Assembly: GCA_004794785.1 (NCBI GenBank)
Contig: SJOL01006496.1
Span: 826,365 to 890,364 of the forward strand
Direction: 5' to 3'
DNA from: Opisthorchis felineus
Taxonomy: Eukaryota > Platyhelminthes > Trematoda > Opisthorchiida > Opisthorchiidae
DNA length: 64,000 nucleotides
In this document: positions 12,401 to 26,600 of the stretch, in pieces
How the letters are laid out: each line of letters starts with the position of its first letter
Numbering within the stretch: position 1 is the first letter of the stretch
Notes under the pieces: generated by a model
What the model was told of the DNA's origin: nothing
The model's database searches: none
What the model saw: only the letters and a program-made list of their open reading frames with translations
Program-made: the position numbers and the translations under genes

Positions 12401-13900
12401 AAGTTTCTGACATAGGAAAGGAGGAAGTGTAACTTGACACTACGGGGCAAGCATTCCACGGTAAGAACAAAGTTGTCGAATAAACACTTGGGTTTGGATC
12501 GAAATGCACATATTTTAGTTGGCTAGTAACCCGATGCGGTGCGAGTACAACGCTGTATTTGCCATCATCGTCTCAGTTGACGCTATCTGTTGCATGTTTT
12601 AGAAAATTCATTCGGAATAAATAAAGTACGCCACAGTTTGAAAGAGTGGAACGCATAAGTGCTAATACTTCAGTTGTAGGAGATCCGTTAGTTATTTTGA
12701 TAAAGTGACCACTATCGTAGATTTATTTGAAAAGTTAGCGCAGGATTGAGCACTGGTCCACTGTCAGGCCGGAGCAGCCTCGGATATGGAGCCAAGCTAA
12801 AGTAGTCAAATGTGTGCCCGTACTTGGAAACGGTGAAAAAACTGCCTTTACAATTTGCTTAGTATGAAAATGCTAGTAATGGAAATACTAAGTAGTTGAT
12901 CATTAAAACTCTAAAAGCTTGTTACTGGACGTCTCCTCTACCTTTGATAGGGAGTTCCTACTTCTAATACTGTCTAGTTGTAAGCTTATCTTTCAAGTGA
13001 AATCATTTTGTGTTGGGAAGCAAGCAACTGCTATAAACATGTTTTATGCATGTTGGAATCCTTAAACAGTAGGCATCTCACACATCTTTAGGGAAATTGA
13101 AACCAGCGCCTTCCGTTCAGCAACCGGTCATTACCATGCATCCACGAATAGCTGGTCAGCGTTTTAACCGAATTGTGTAGAGTTCGACCACCTGCTAAGG
13201 TACTGCGCGTCTCTGATAACGTACAACTGGCGGGAAACAGGGGTACATTGCTTGTCCGCATTTCGGTGTGGATCGACTTACTCAGCAAGACGATACTCCA
13301 CTTTCAGCCTCCTTGCTCTTCACAAATCACAGTTCAAAATGGAGTGGTAATCAACGTTTGTCAGAGTTTGGTAGACCCCCATAAAAAGGGAATTAACAGC
13401 CCGCTGTTATGTTTTCATAATTGAGTGCACATTTCTAAGCATGATCAGCATATTCGGTTAGGCGAGGGGGTATATAGTTAAATGAGATTAGATGCTTATC
13501 GTTAGGGCAAAATAGGTCACACATAACAGGCCTTAACTGTTCTTTTTCGAAGTCGAAGTATTGAAATTAATGTGTAATCGAAGTAGAGGAAAGCAGTAAT
13601 TCGTGGAATAATGGCTTCCTGAAAATGGACAACCGTGGTGAGAATTCAGCGCACACTGATAGGTGAACACTTCGACAAATTTCGCGCAAAAAATTGTTGG
13701 GTTTACTTCTTGGCGGTGAGTTTTAACCTGAGTTTGGGAATGGGTCTTTGGCATACTGGTCACTAATGAAGCTTGGAAAAATTGTCATATATAATAAGCG
13801 GTTGCACGTGGCTTTAGAAGTCCGGTGTAAGCAATTTATGTGTGGTAAAATGATACAGTATCCGGAAAAAAGACAATTGTTTTTTTTAGGTCTGAGCTGC
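9431..13900. other. No recognisable gene
   Basis: Frames such as 11273-11599 (108 codons, plus) and 12232-12432 (plus) have no recognisable domain and are of chance length. No repeat structure was seen. Confidence 0.5.
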
Positions 13901-14479
13901 TTGGCAGTAGTGATTTGATCAACCAGCTACAGTGTATTTCATTTAGGTCTACGGACAAAATTCGATAATTGCTTTTGCTGTAGAAATGCGATCGAGGGAG
14001 GTTAGAAGTAGATGTGCATCTGATAACAGGTAAGTGGGTACTGCAATTGAAGGGATCAAACTACGGGACTGAGCATAGTTCGATGAGTGAACAGGAGGTA
14101 TAGGGATGATACATGTTACAGTGGGGTAGCACAATATGGTCGCGTAAGTCGACGGAAGAAATGCTGTTCATTAGTGCAAATGAAGCTTGTATATCTAGGT
14201 GATAGTACATTGGGGATTATGATTTGCAAGGACTAGGCCGGATGGAGGGAGGTTTTTTATGTGGACGAATGAGGCAATGCGTGTACATTTACCGGATCAC
14301 TAAGGAACGGTTAAGAATCTTACATAGGTGATTGCCTTATTTGACGGAGCCACAAAGACAAAGAATGCAAGCCTCATAGCAAAATGATGAAGGAATTCGG
14401 GGCCAAAGCCTGGCTGGCGTATTGCAGGGCAGGTAATCATTTTGCATGGTTTTGGACTATTACGGAACTTAAGAGACGC

Positions 14480-15010
14480 TGAATCGAGGGTACGGCAGGT
14501 TGGAGCATTACGGCATTAAGTGGTCACAGTGTGATAACCTGTCGCTCAGAAACCTGTAGGAATTACTGGGATTGCTAAGCAGAAGGCTTAAGAAGAAGAC
14601 CTGTATAGTAATATGGGGCTGGGTGTTTTTTAATTACGGAAAGAGAGGCTGAAATGACTTGCAAAAGGTTTGAAAGTAGAACGCTGCCTTGAATGACAAA
14701 AAGGGTATCAGGCCTGAGCACTGATACTGAATAACTGAATTTCCCCACTTCATTTTAACCGTCCAAGCACTATCGGAACCAAGATAAAATTAAGTCAGGG
14801 ACGCTGAAAGTGGGACCAGACCATAGCCTTTCGCGTATTTGGGGACAACACAATTCTTGAAACATCATGGTTGCAGATGACAGTGAATTTATTGGGAAGT
14901 TTGAACTGACATCAGGTACACGAACTTTCGAGTAGTAATCCATATTGTGGTAAGTTCTGAACTGTGTGCGGACTTGACGGGAAATGAGCACTTTGAAGGC
15001 AGTGAGCCTG
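14480..15010 (-). pseudogene. Gypsy-type LTR retrotransposon, integrase fragment
   Basis: The minus-strand frame 14991-14770 includes NMDYYSKVRVPDVSSN (about 14946-14899), then MMFQELC, then SGPTFS. Gypsy integrases have 'VDYYSKW' with the first catalytic Asp, about 25 residues, then 'FxELF', then 'SDNGPTFS' with the second Asp; here that Asp is lost. Farther along the minus strand (near 14.66 kb), a stretch resembles at nucleotide level the 'NGQAERFVDTFKRAL' segment that follows. A stop at 14770 and shifts break the frame. It is embedded in a G-rich region of the plus strand. Confidence 0.5.
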
Positions 15011-18000
15011 GCAGATTATTTATCCATAAAATCCCCATTCGGAGGTTAGAGTCAAAGAGAGTGTGATTGGATAAAGCACCAGTATCTGACCAAACAGACT
15101 AATGCACATGAGCTGGCAGTATATATTGACGCAGTGCATTTTGCTTCAGAACACTGTCATTGCATGGTTTTTAGCTTTATTCTGACCAATCAGAAATAAA
15201 ACAAATGAATGAGCTGTTATGAAATCGCGGTTTTGGGTCTTTTAGTCCCTATGAGATATTTAACAGCTGAGGTTATCGTAAATTTTGGTGGATTTGGACT
15301 AGAATCAAACAAGGTAGTGTTAAAACTTTGGATACAAAAATATGTAGTTATATTGGGGCTAGGAGTGAGAAAAATTCATTCTAATCATTTCAGTCATTTT
15401 GTCTTACACATGGCTCAAAGGCGGAAAGAATGAATCAGGTGAAGTTGAAGGTGGCTTCTTACTTTTGTGGAAGGGATCTGATGTTAATATACACCACTGT
15501 GTGGTTACAGTCAAATATGGGACAACTTTGGTAGTCAACGCAGGATACGGTAATGGCGTTTCTTCGAATCGATTGTTCGGTCAAACTGTAATGTCCAGTG
15601 GGCAGTAGGTGTTCATGAGCCTCTACATGCAGAAACTCCCTTCAATAGTTTTCCTTTTATACGAGTGTGAGAAAGCACGTTAAATCCTGTCGACAAAATG
15701 TGCCATGGCAAAAGTGGCCGAGCTGTTTGAGTCCTATGAAGGCACTGGTGAAGTTGAGAGAGGAGAAAGTTTAAGATACATTTAAGGAGTTAAGAAAAGT
15801 GAGAGAGTCGAGATCAAGATCTTAAATGTACACTGCTTACTAAGCATCCGCAACCACAACCATGACTGCATACAGAGGGGTGCAAGTTACGCCCAGGGGT
15901 GGAAGTGTGGAGGTCCTCGTATTCACGGCGACGTCATGAGAGAGAGAGTGGTAGATAATTAAGTCACTTAAACTATGGGAATTATCTACTGCATTAAGGA
16001 GAATTGACGTTTATATATTCATTATCCGCGTGCTTCTACTAAAGCTTCATTCCATGCTAAAGAACAGAAACCTGCCAACCATAATTCACAGTTTTTCTTA
16101 TAACGACCACAAAGTTTCTGGCCTGTGGCTTTTGGCTCAGTTTCACCAGAGGAATTGTAAATGCCCCACCGGGTTTTTCCAGCACAGGCTAAAGTACTCA
16201 TGGTGTTTCATTAGTCGGATATCAGCCTATTTGGATTAACATCTGCCACTCAAGAAGCATGGTGGAATTAGTTTGATTTTCAAAGGGCCCACTGTGCTCA
16301 CAATGACCTGTTGAAGATGTAGAGGGTAAACCAAGGGGTTGGGATTTCTTAACATATCTGGGACGTTGGATTGCGATAGGACTATTGGTTGTTGATCAGG
16401 TGGCTGTTGATCTGTTCGCCGAGGTTGGCAATTTACATGCGAACGCTTCGTCAACATACGAACAGACATCATCATTTCGCAGTTGAGTTGGTGCGATAGG
16501 ACTGTCGTTGGGAAGCATGTGGTTATCCAACGTCGTTCTGTCTGTAATGCAGAGAAAGGCAGACGCGCAGAGGATGTCATAATACCAGATAGATTTTTTC
16601 AGTCTATTTGTAAAGGAATACCCCCGCACATTTTACGTAGACAGGATACTTTGGGTAGGTCTGGAATTAGCTAGGGTACAGGCTATCAAATCCATGTCTT
16701 ATGTCTGTCAGACGATCAGATGTCAATCCCTAATGAGTGTTTCCACGCTGATATGGTTCTCCTAGGATTACCTTGCCAAGAAATGTAGGCACGAGTAATG
16801 TGTATGGATTTTTTGTAGTGCGCGATTACCGACTAAACTTAAACTGCTAGGAATTTGTAATATCAGTTTCCAAACAAACGTAAGACACAGCAGACTTGAT
16901 CGTAAGAAAATCGCCCAAATTTATTGTCATAGCTATACAAATGATAAAATTGCGTTTCTAGGTCACATTACTTGAGAAGAGTCTGGTATAGCAGAAATTT
17001 TCTGTCGCTTGAGAACAATTGCCCCTCACTTACGGAAAAAGTTTAAGGAATTATGGATAAAATTTATATTGATCACGATAATAAAACCGCTAAGCATTAG
17101 TTTTTGAGTACTGCCAAGGAGGAATCTTAAAAAGTATCAAAGGGATCGTCACATTGGTCCCTAAGATATATGCTTAAGTGAGGGGCGACAACGGGTTTAT
17201 CTACGAACTTCCAGCAGGATGTTAGCAGCACTTACCTGCCATCCTGAAAGCTCAGATAGGACTGCGATTCGGTTCAAAGTTATTCGACAGGTCACGGTTT
17301 GTAATTACATATAAATATATCGAAACGACCGCAGATTAATCGCTATGACTCGAGGAATGTGTTCAGTTGGGTGCTAAAGTTCTGCTACCTTTGTGTCAGT
17401 CCTTTCGCCTTGAGCCTGAAGCTGGATGCAAAAAAATCCTCGGGAGATAATGCCTAAAATTTCTCGTGTCGCAAAAACCAGAAGTAAACGTTCATGTGTT
17501 TGAGCTTCTCCAAAGATGAAAGTTCTGTATAAGAAGCTCAGTAATTGCATCTCACTGATTGTCACGATCCTGAAAAGGCACAGCTTTCTTGTCCTATCTC
17601 AAAAACGTACTGAGTGAACACGCAGTTTATTGGCTTCAGGCCGGATGTGTGAAGGATTCACCTATGTTTTATTTCACATCCTCATTACTGCTGTGCAGAG
17701 TTAATATTAGAGGGCTATCCAAAGTCAAAACCCTCTATCCTTCCCGCATTTTTTTCTGAAAATGTTTTTCATACTTTCCTTGAACGAAGTACGTCAGCAT
17801 TGATGAAGTCGTATCCTAATACTCTATGCGTCAACGCCTATTCATCCATGGCGACAGTTTCTGAGAAAAATTCATTCAACCCCAAATGTGTGCAACTTCT
17901 ATTCACATCACCCCCATCTGAACAGCTCATGTTCTATCTTGACACACCCCCATTGGTTAGAACACAAAATCTGGGAGAATTGGGCTTGACATCTGTTCCC

Positions 18001-21000
18001 ATTATGTCTCCAGCAAATGTCTCCGTCATGCATACATGGCGCCACCGAAAATGGAAGTTTTGACCGGCGTGTTACCCGATCTATGCAGCCAGGAGAGTGA
18101 GTGGATTCCCGTTTATGCGTGAGACAACGTAATCACACCTCCATAACTTAAACATATTCATGTGTTTGAATGCAATACTTCCGATGTGCTGGCATCTCCA
18201 AAAACTTTACTTTTCGATCGGACATGGTCAATGAGGCGCGCTGCGTCAGCATCAACCTATCCTGAAATGAGTCTCAGTCTGCACATAAGACCAACTCGAT
18301 GTTTACTTACGTTCTGATATTAATGGAAATTTGGGTCCATTTTTACCTAGTGAGCTCCAAAGTAACGGAACCGTTAGTCGCGGTCCAAGAGTTTTTTTCG
18401 AATTTATAACTAGTATCATATAAACCATTCATTCGACTCGCATAAACTGATAAATCGCACAATCATTGATAAACTCGAACGATAAAAATGTGTACAGATC
18501 AAATACTTGAAATCTTATCAAAAATCATGCAGAATTTTACTTTTCAATAGTGATCATAATGTCCCAAAAGTGGTAAAAACGACGACCTGCTCTGCTGTCT
18601 TTATAGAGTCAGACACAGGTAACGTGACATGGTCAGAACTTCCAATAGTGACAGTTTATTCAACTGTTCAAAAATGGGTCTGTCTAAAATACAAACACTG
18701 TCGATATCTGAAGCAATCTCCTTCTCATCATCTTCGAAATATCAAAACTTGGGTCACGGGCTTGAACAACGATTATATGGGTACAGGTTCTTAATGAAAA
18801 TTTAATCCATCAAACTGTTTTGTTCAGTTCTGACCCGTCTGGATGGTGGATGCCCTAAAGTCATTAAAGCCTTAACTGGCGTGCGTCAGTGATCTTGCGT
18901 TAAAATAACTCTTTTCTGAAACAATGATTTGGGTTTTCCTTCTTGAAATTAGATGGTCAACAACGGTTGTAGGGCAACTTCTTTAAATAACTTGCGGTGA
19001 TCATATCAAATAAATTTAAGTACCGTTCATCACAGATTTCCCCCACGATCAGTTAACAAAACAAAACAATCATGACTGCAGAAATAAAGTATGAGATAAT
19101 ATAAACAACAAGGTAACAGAGTGAATATCTTAGGGATCTGCCCTATTGGGGAGACTCTTGCATCCGATCCGAAGCGATTTAAATGCACTACTGGTGGTGA
19201 TACTCTTACTGCTAAACGTTCGGTGAACCACTGTAGGTTGATGAGTAAATTCTACCCATAATCAACTGATTTGGCTTCCCGGATCACAGTTCAGTGAGTT
19301 GTTTGTCCCTAGTTTACTTTGAAGGAATACCGCACGAAATCTCCGTATACCGATTCTGATAAACTGGGTGGATCTCGAGATTATCACGAGATCAACTTCC
19401 ATTAGATAAGGTATATGGTAAAAACCGTCAAATCTGAATCCTTACGGCAGTCTGCATCAAGGTAGATAAGTAATACCCAGTTGAAATAATTCCGTTGCGT
19501 AGTAAGTTTTTGCTGAATAAATGTAGTGAAAATTCTTTACTGGACATTTCCCCCGGTGTTTTCACCTACGTACTGATGTATTTGTGAGATATCATTGTTT
19601 TCTGTTACAGTTGCGACACTTCTGTGTATCAGCGCAACCTCCAAAACATATACCAGATGCTCGCGAGAAATTTACATGTCACCTATTTATGTTATCTATT
19701 TACTCTGTCACAAAGCAACCACGGGGTGCGGCAAATTCATTGCTCTGGATGTAACGCGTTGTTCAGTGTTACAGAGCTTTCTACGTAGACAAAATATTGA
19801 CCCTTCCACCCTGAATATCCCAAGCGGCAGGGGAAAATTACACGTCCAAAAAAGTACACGTACAAATTTCCTAATAATTCAAACTGTAAGCATTGAAGCA
19901 CGTCACCCTTTGTTTGATATAAATAAGATGTCATCTCGTATAAAAAATTATGTACCTCAAGCCTGTATAATATACCCATTTAGGTGATGTTCACGATTGC
20001 ATCACTCAAAATTCTGTCATTTGAACGCAGGTTGCTGTTCCAGTGTTGATTTGGAAAATCGGTCTTTTCCCAGTTGATTTTTTGGGCGAAGAACTATGCA
20101 CACCAACGTTAATTAGGTATCATAAGTTGGCTTGGCACAGACAAATTAGACTCCGGTCGGCCTCCGATAGCAAACCGCCGTTAACCAGTTATCCAGTGTG
20201 AGGGAGAAAAGGTAGAAACAGTGACGCTGGCTCGATCGGGTTCTATGTATGAGGGGCAATCGATAGCCCTGTCATGTCTCGTTTGCCGAAGCGTGTTTCG
20301 ACCAGAATAGGGTGCAGGGTGGACGGAGTGTCACATGGAAGCAAAGCAGGACAAGCATACATTGCTTCTTGAGATGTGCACGATACCGGGAAGGCCAGGC
20401 ACATTTCTGACGTGATGTCAGGCGAATCGTGGAATATGCACTGTTCTCCCATGTCTTCCACACCGTGGGGAGGTTATACTAATCAAGTGTGGGGAGCAAG
20501 TTCTACGCTGTCATGCTCGCTATTCGTTTGCTTAACAAACAAGCAGTAGTAGGAAGAGGCGAGAAACCTTTAGACCAGCTTCATTAGCTCAGTCTTCACA
20601 TCCAAAATTTCGTTTGCCGCAGTGAGAAGCGTTCACCGTATCTGGAGTCGCGCAGTTTGAAGGATTTAACTGAGTCCTTGCTATCATTTTAGTTGGAAAC
20701 TGTCGCATTTTCATCGGACACACTTGGGTTCAAAATAGACATTCTTTTATGGTTTAAATTACTTTAGCCTGTACCGTGTAACAGTATTTGCACCGTGCAA
20801 TTTCTCGTCTGAACCGGTAAAGTATTTACCGAAAAGATAATGTTAATATGCGTAGCTCATACGTATCTTATGATTCGGTAAATTCTCGTGGTATCTGCCG
20901 GCTTATTCGTCACCCAGGATACGATATTTAATTTATGATTTTCCCTTTCGAAGACCTTCAGTGACCACCCAATCTGATAAAAATTTAGATAGTTTATCAA

Positions 21001-23440
21001 GCTGAAACCACACACATTTGGGCAAGGTTTTTGAAAACTTGAATGACTGGTAAGTTTAACATCCATTCTCCAGGATAATAATCGCACCGAAATTGTTATG
21101 CCCGGACTTTTCAAAACCAAACTTCGGATAGCCCAAATTATGTTACAATATATATTCAGGCTGTTGTACAGGGTTTCATCAGAACACATAATCAACATAT
21201 GTAAAGAGATGAGAGACATATGAGCCTGCTACCAACATGTCTGCTCAGACAGGGAGTGAAATGTTCAAACGATAGAATTCTGTCGTATGTCATCCTGCGA
21301 TCAGACTACCAAACTTGATTCAAGTGAATAACATTTGTTTTTACCCCAAGCGGTGATGAAAACTGACCATCCTGGTTAACATATCGGTTCTTACAACAGT
21401 AAGACGTTAGAAACGGAGGTTCAACTGGTCTTTTGTTCAGTTCAGTAAGCTGTTTTACCTTCAGATGCTTGATCGCCAAATATTGTGGATAGCTTCGCTT
21501 TAAAAAGCAGTGCTTTAGTTGTCCTATCGCTGCATGAAAGACAGAAAATATTATTCAGGAAGTTTCAAGTGTTAGATACTTACCATTGTCAAATAAGCAG
21601 ACTCACATTTCAGGACTTCCGAAAGCAAAATACCCGCTTTGTTTCCAGCACCTGCGTTTTCAACTAGGTATTATGTTATTTTCCTCTAGACCCCATGAAT
21701 GAACAGGCGAATAGAGAGATTTCGACTGTTCATTACACGAGCTTACACGTCGTTCTGCTAAATCTATCAACCATCCAGATTTCTCATCGGCTGACCAGAG
21801 TATGTTATTCTCTTAACACTCAAGGGCTATGGTATACTAAATTTTATGTACATGCATATTATACGTGGAATTCTGTAAGGTAAACTTTTCCACTTGTTCT
21901 GAAGGAAACAAAAATACAATTTATTGTGTTATAATCAGAGGTGATTTCTGATAGCTAACCTCATAGAAGTGGCCATGAATTAAAGAGGAGTCGTAATACA
22001 AAATACGTGAAATCCTGGTGAACTACAAAAAGTCACTACTTAAAGGCATGGGGTTAGGTTTTCCAGGATATCCGGGTGTGTTATCCAACACTACATAAAT
22101 AGGCTCGCAAATCTAAGGAGAACTGGATGGACCCTGATGCATGTACTGGCGTATTCATATGTATAGTTATACGCACATGTACCTACATGGAAGATTAGGG
22201 GCGTCGATGAAGAGAAGTACTACATTGTTGTTATTCTAGCGACGGGAATCCCTTCCGTGGTTGTAATATAGGAGTACCAGTTTTTTTCGAAAACAAAAGC
22301 TATCTATAGGTGAACTATGTACCGAATTCAACTCAACCATGAGTAGTTGGTGCTAACAGGTCCGGTTTTTGTGAAGCTGTATTCTTCTTGATGGAGCGAT
22401 CTGACTGTGATCTATGGGTAAGTAGGTTAACTGGTGAGGGATAACGCCATTTTCAGTTCTCTGATGTGAACTTTTCAGGAATGAGTAGGTTATTGTTTGT
22501 TTATTATTGTAGTCTGGTGCATTCGTATAGAGTGGACACATGATAATAGTGAATGCGTTCAACCACAAAAATGCCTCAAATTTTTCTCTTGAGGAGCCCT
22601 TCTCTGGGACATAGATCACAAAAGTGAGCCGGAAACACATTGGACCTGCTGGTTACCAGCGACCGATCCACTAGACGCCTGTAGATAGTCTTCTCGGTGT
22701 CTAACGTTGTGCTCCGCACAAACCACTGACGCCGATGAAAACTCAAAGATAGAGGTTCGGTGGACAAACAGGCACAGGCCTGCCGAGAGGTGTACGTCGG
22801 TCGAAGAGCAATCACTTGAAAGTGAACACCAACACCAGTTATTTACACAAAGACATTGGACTTCTCCATCAGTTCCTCCAAGTTCCAACGCGACATCGTA
22901 ACTCTTTAGATGCATAATAATGCTCTTGGAGAGGTGCCATTTAAATCGGAATGAATAGTCAGGCTCAAGACCAGCAGCCAGATGACCACTGGTACCGCCT
23001 TCTCGCATTATGACTGTAGAAACAGGAAGAGGTTTGTAAGCAATTGGAGCCATCTTAAAATGGAGCACCTTAACTGCGTGATTCATTGGTGATCTGAACA
23101 TAGGAATCGGGTTACCTTGCACAGACGCTGGTAAAATTTGTCAATCATTCTGATTTGGCATCGGTATGATATTCACCTATCGCTGTCATACAGTAGTGAA
23201 GAACGTACGACAGCCACGTACACTGCAAACGTCGTCTCCACGCTGCAAAATCGCTCAGAAAGATGACCAAAAGCAGGGTTTACTTGAAAACCAGAGTGTG
23301 ACCTTTGCAAGGCTTCCTGATAGGTTGGTGCTGAGGTAGGCGACATTTCCAGAGTACGCTGCTCTACTGCCAGTTACTTAAGTACAACCTGCTGCTGATA
23401 ACCCCGAGCAAGTTGAAGAAAGAGATGTTTTGGAGGCATT
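15011..23440. other. No confidently recognisable gene
   Basis: The minus-strand frame 16580-16236 (114 codons) and the plus-strand frame 19595-19987 (130 codons) are uninterpretable. A strong acceptor (TTTTCTGTTACAG, ending near 19611) and a strong minus-strand donor (GTAAGT, near 21584) each border a short open frame. Neither frame resembles a known protein, and no partner exon was identified. Confidence 0.45.
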
Positions 23441-23610
23441 TACATATAAGCTAAATTGAGATGTTTTGAGAGGGACGTCGTGGATCCCCGCTAAAATTCT
23501 GTGTTTGAGTCTGCATATAAACTGTGGTCATCTACGGCGATCGGCGTACGCATGTCCAACTCGTACATTTTCGTCCTGGCCGTCAGGTGTTTCTAGTTGA
23601 ATAGGTGGCC
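23400..23610 (+). pseudogene. Possible Gypsy integrase fragment
   Basis: The stretch reads, with stops, DVLEAFTYKLN, then a GACGTCGTGGATCCC run, then FES-AYKLW and GVRMSNSY. It resembles, mostly at nucleotide level, the Gypsy integrase core 'TTDRGxQFES-xLF' followed by 'RIRTTAYHPxANGM'. The second catalytic Asp codon is not preserved. Similarity is by eye and moderate. The neighbouring 168-codon minus-strand frame (23122-22616) is not explained by it. Confidence 0.33.
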
Positions 23611-26600
23611 CACAGATGATACTACATTGGTGAGTCATTTGGGATATCATGAAACACCTCTACAAAATTGTACTCTGACGCGATCGGAAAAAAGAGACAA
23701 ATAAAACTAGGCTTTCATTACTTCACGACTTTGAATCCGGCCGAGCTTTTTCCGCAGGGATGACAGGGGTTGATGGAACTGACAGATTTTCGTGACAGTC
23801 GAGCGCTCCGAGAACGATCCACAGCGTCTACCTCTCCAGAGATTAACAAGATTTCGCAGAGTCTATGAACAGACAGCAGAACAGTTGATTCCATTCCCTG
23901 CATTTCCTTGAGAGCGACGCTCTACAAAATAGGATAATTCATGCTATATCCTCTTCGTAATCCAAATTTCTCTTTGATACTTTTGTATTTCAGAAAATCT
24001 GGTTCAGGGGGTTGAGTAGGATGTACGCCGAGATTTGCCTGTCGTACATGGAAGACTGATTCTCTAAAATGTGTCCGTTTTCGGGCATCTTCTCGTTCCC
24101 CTGGACAGTGTTAAAACTGCGCAACCTTTGAATAAAAGCACAGCTTTTTCTAGTTTGACAGTTGAAACTCGTCGTCCAAAAACTATAGCAATTTGCACTA
24201 CTATGCTTTGTTCCGTTGAGAATGATATGAAGCACTATAATGGCTCCTGCTGTGTTAAGTTTGGCTCAGTTCTAAGCATTGCAATGTGCGCTTTTTGCGT
24301 GACATTTAATAAAGTTCGAAGGCGGCTTTTGGTCTCACAGCTCTGCTTGACGTGACAGAATAAGTGAATCATAAGACGTCACTGATAAAACGATAGACAG
24401 AGGCTTCCACCGAAGTGTATGGTTCGATTTTGAACTGGAAAAAGCTTTTGGGCTAAGATCAATCGGGAGATATAGGATGGATAGCAAACAAGCGTTACGA
24501 TCCTTCACTTATATATATCACCATATTTGGCGAGCATCGTTTCATTTCTACAATCGTTGCCTATCATGGTCACGCAACAGAAACAACACATTAGGTAATC
24601 CAAGTATGTCCGTTTGCCAATTTTTACCACCCTCCTCTATTTACTGTTGCGGTCTGCAAGTACTTCCAGTATATTACGGGGATAATCGCGACTGAACGCA
24701 GCAGCCATATTGCCAAAAACTGCTTTCAGCGTCCACTGATTCAGTAACCGCACAAGCCGATAGGTAAATTACCTAAATCTGATACAACTTTCCGCGTATT
24801 TGACTTCAGATTGGATCGGCGGTTGTTCAAACTCGTTAGATGCAGCATACAGTTAGTCAGCCAGAAATTAGGCAAAGCAAATTTCATGAGTGGATCTTTG
24901 TATAAACGACTTTTGAACTTTTTGGACAGTGTGACTACTGGTGAATTGCAGAGAATATTGTCTATGTGGTGTTCGATAATTGTGGAGGGCTCTATCTTTA
25001 TCAAATTCCGGGTTTGCAGTTTCACTGGAGAATTACGAAGTGTATTCGATCGAGTCATAAACTCCTGACTACTGTTCACCAGTAGTTCGATTGTCTGATT
25101 GGCTCACCGACCGGTCATTCGGAGATTCTCGTCTCATTCAGACTCTGTGAATGTTCAAACGATATGCGGGGGCGTGGTTTGAATGACGACAGCCTGAAAC
25201 TATCAGCCAGCGTTTTCATTACCGTACCAACTGTAATCTTCGCGTTTCACAAATGATACCAAACAAATATTTCAAAGAGGTATACGTTCGACGTCATATA
25301 GTTAAAACATAATATGGCTACATTCATAGTGTGTATGGAAATGGAGGCAAGCGGTCCACCCATTTTCGAGACTCATTTTATTGTTTGCTATGGTGTGACG
25401 AGGTCATAAAAGCCGACATTTATATTTTTGGATAATTCTCTCAAATCACTCGGGACATCAAGATTGCTCTGCTCAAAAGCAGCGTTAGCCTCTGCTTTAA
25501 AATGTGGCCTGCTGCTGTGATTGCCCATAGCAATATTTCGAAGTGAAGAACAGATGAGCTCTCCCGAGCAGTAATTCGCATTATTGTATAGTAACGTGTC
25601 AAGTTCATCCTTAGTAGTGTATCATATCAAGCTGTCAATGACTTTTAAGTCTGCTGTACCTTTTCAGGTGTCACAGAACATCCCGGGATGACAGAAGATG
25701 GAAGACATCATCCCCTGAAAAGTTCTGAGATTTTGTTTTCCATAGATGAATGGATGTGCTCCTTACAGGCGACTAGATATCCCATCATACTACCAAGCGT
25801 TTGGCGAAAATAGCGTTTTGATTATTGCGTCTTCTCAGGTCGAAACTCTAGAAAAATAGCCTTAGTGAGGCCAAAGAAACGGTTTCTATCGAGAAAGTAT
25901 ACGGTCTACGATCTGCAACCGCTACCGGTTTGTTGTCACGGTGGTCAGCTACATCCTTTTTTAGTTTGAAGTCAAACAGGAACACGCGTCGACTTGACAA
26001 ATGTTTTCATGCTGAAAAATCAGCCCACTAAAATGTAGAGCCCTGGTACCAGAAGTTATGATATTTCTGGTCGGTCTTTACTCTTCAGAAAGTGGGACCT
26101 TGTTAGTGATATAGTGCAAACTGCAGGAGATATCTGCAAGGCAATATGGCTCTCATACTGCAGAAGTAATCAAGACCCTTCATGAATTAGCGCAGGAAAT
26201 TAGAGCCGACTAACACGACGCTTGTCGAAACCATGAGGCGGATACCAATACTTATAGTTTCGTAACAAACTGCACGAAGCTGTATGAAATTATACGGAAA
26301 TGAATTCCTAAAACCGATTGCGTGGTCCTTGTTTGACTTCGCCTCCTTGTAACTATTAAGGAAAGCCTCTACCGTAAATAAATTCTGGTTGTTGCTTCGA
26401 AACGAACGTCCAAGATATCCCCAAGCTAACTCCGTTTGACCGAATGTTCTTCACCGTATTTTGTACAACTAGGTTACGAATACCAAGATTCACAAGAAGC
26501 AACGTTTGAAACATTTAACTACCAACGAAATAACCCACAATATCATTCTGAAACATCCTCAAAACAACAGTACACCATTTTTATTTGTATGTAACTGATT

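Noticed and set aside
14000..14030. 46-nt microexon flanked by a good acceptor (TTTGCTGTAG) and donor (ACAG/GTAAGT) on the plus strand
   Set aside because: It lies just beyond the antisense Gypsy integrase fossil, within the G-skewed block. Its short reading frames carry no recognisable sequence and no partner exon was found.
22616..23122. 168-codon minus-strand frame, the longest in the window
   Set aside because: A frame of this length is expected about once by chance in 64 kb at this composition. I see no domain, and the plus strand just downstream carries a possible retroelement fragment.
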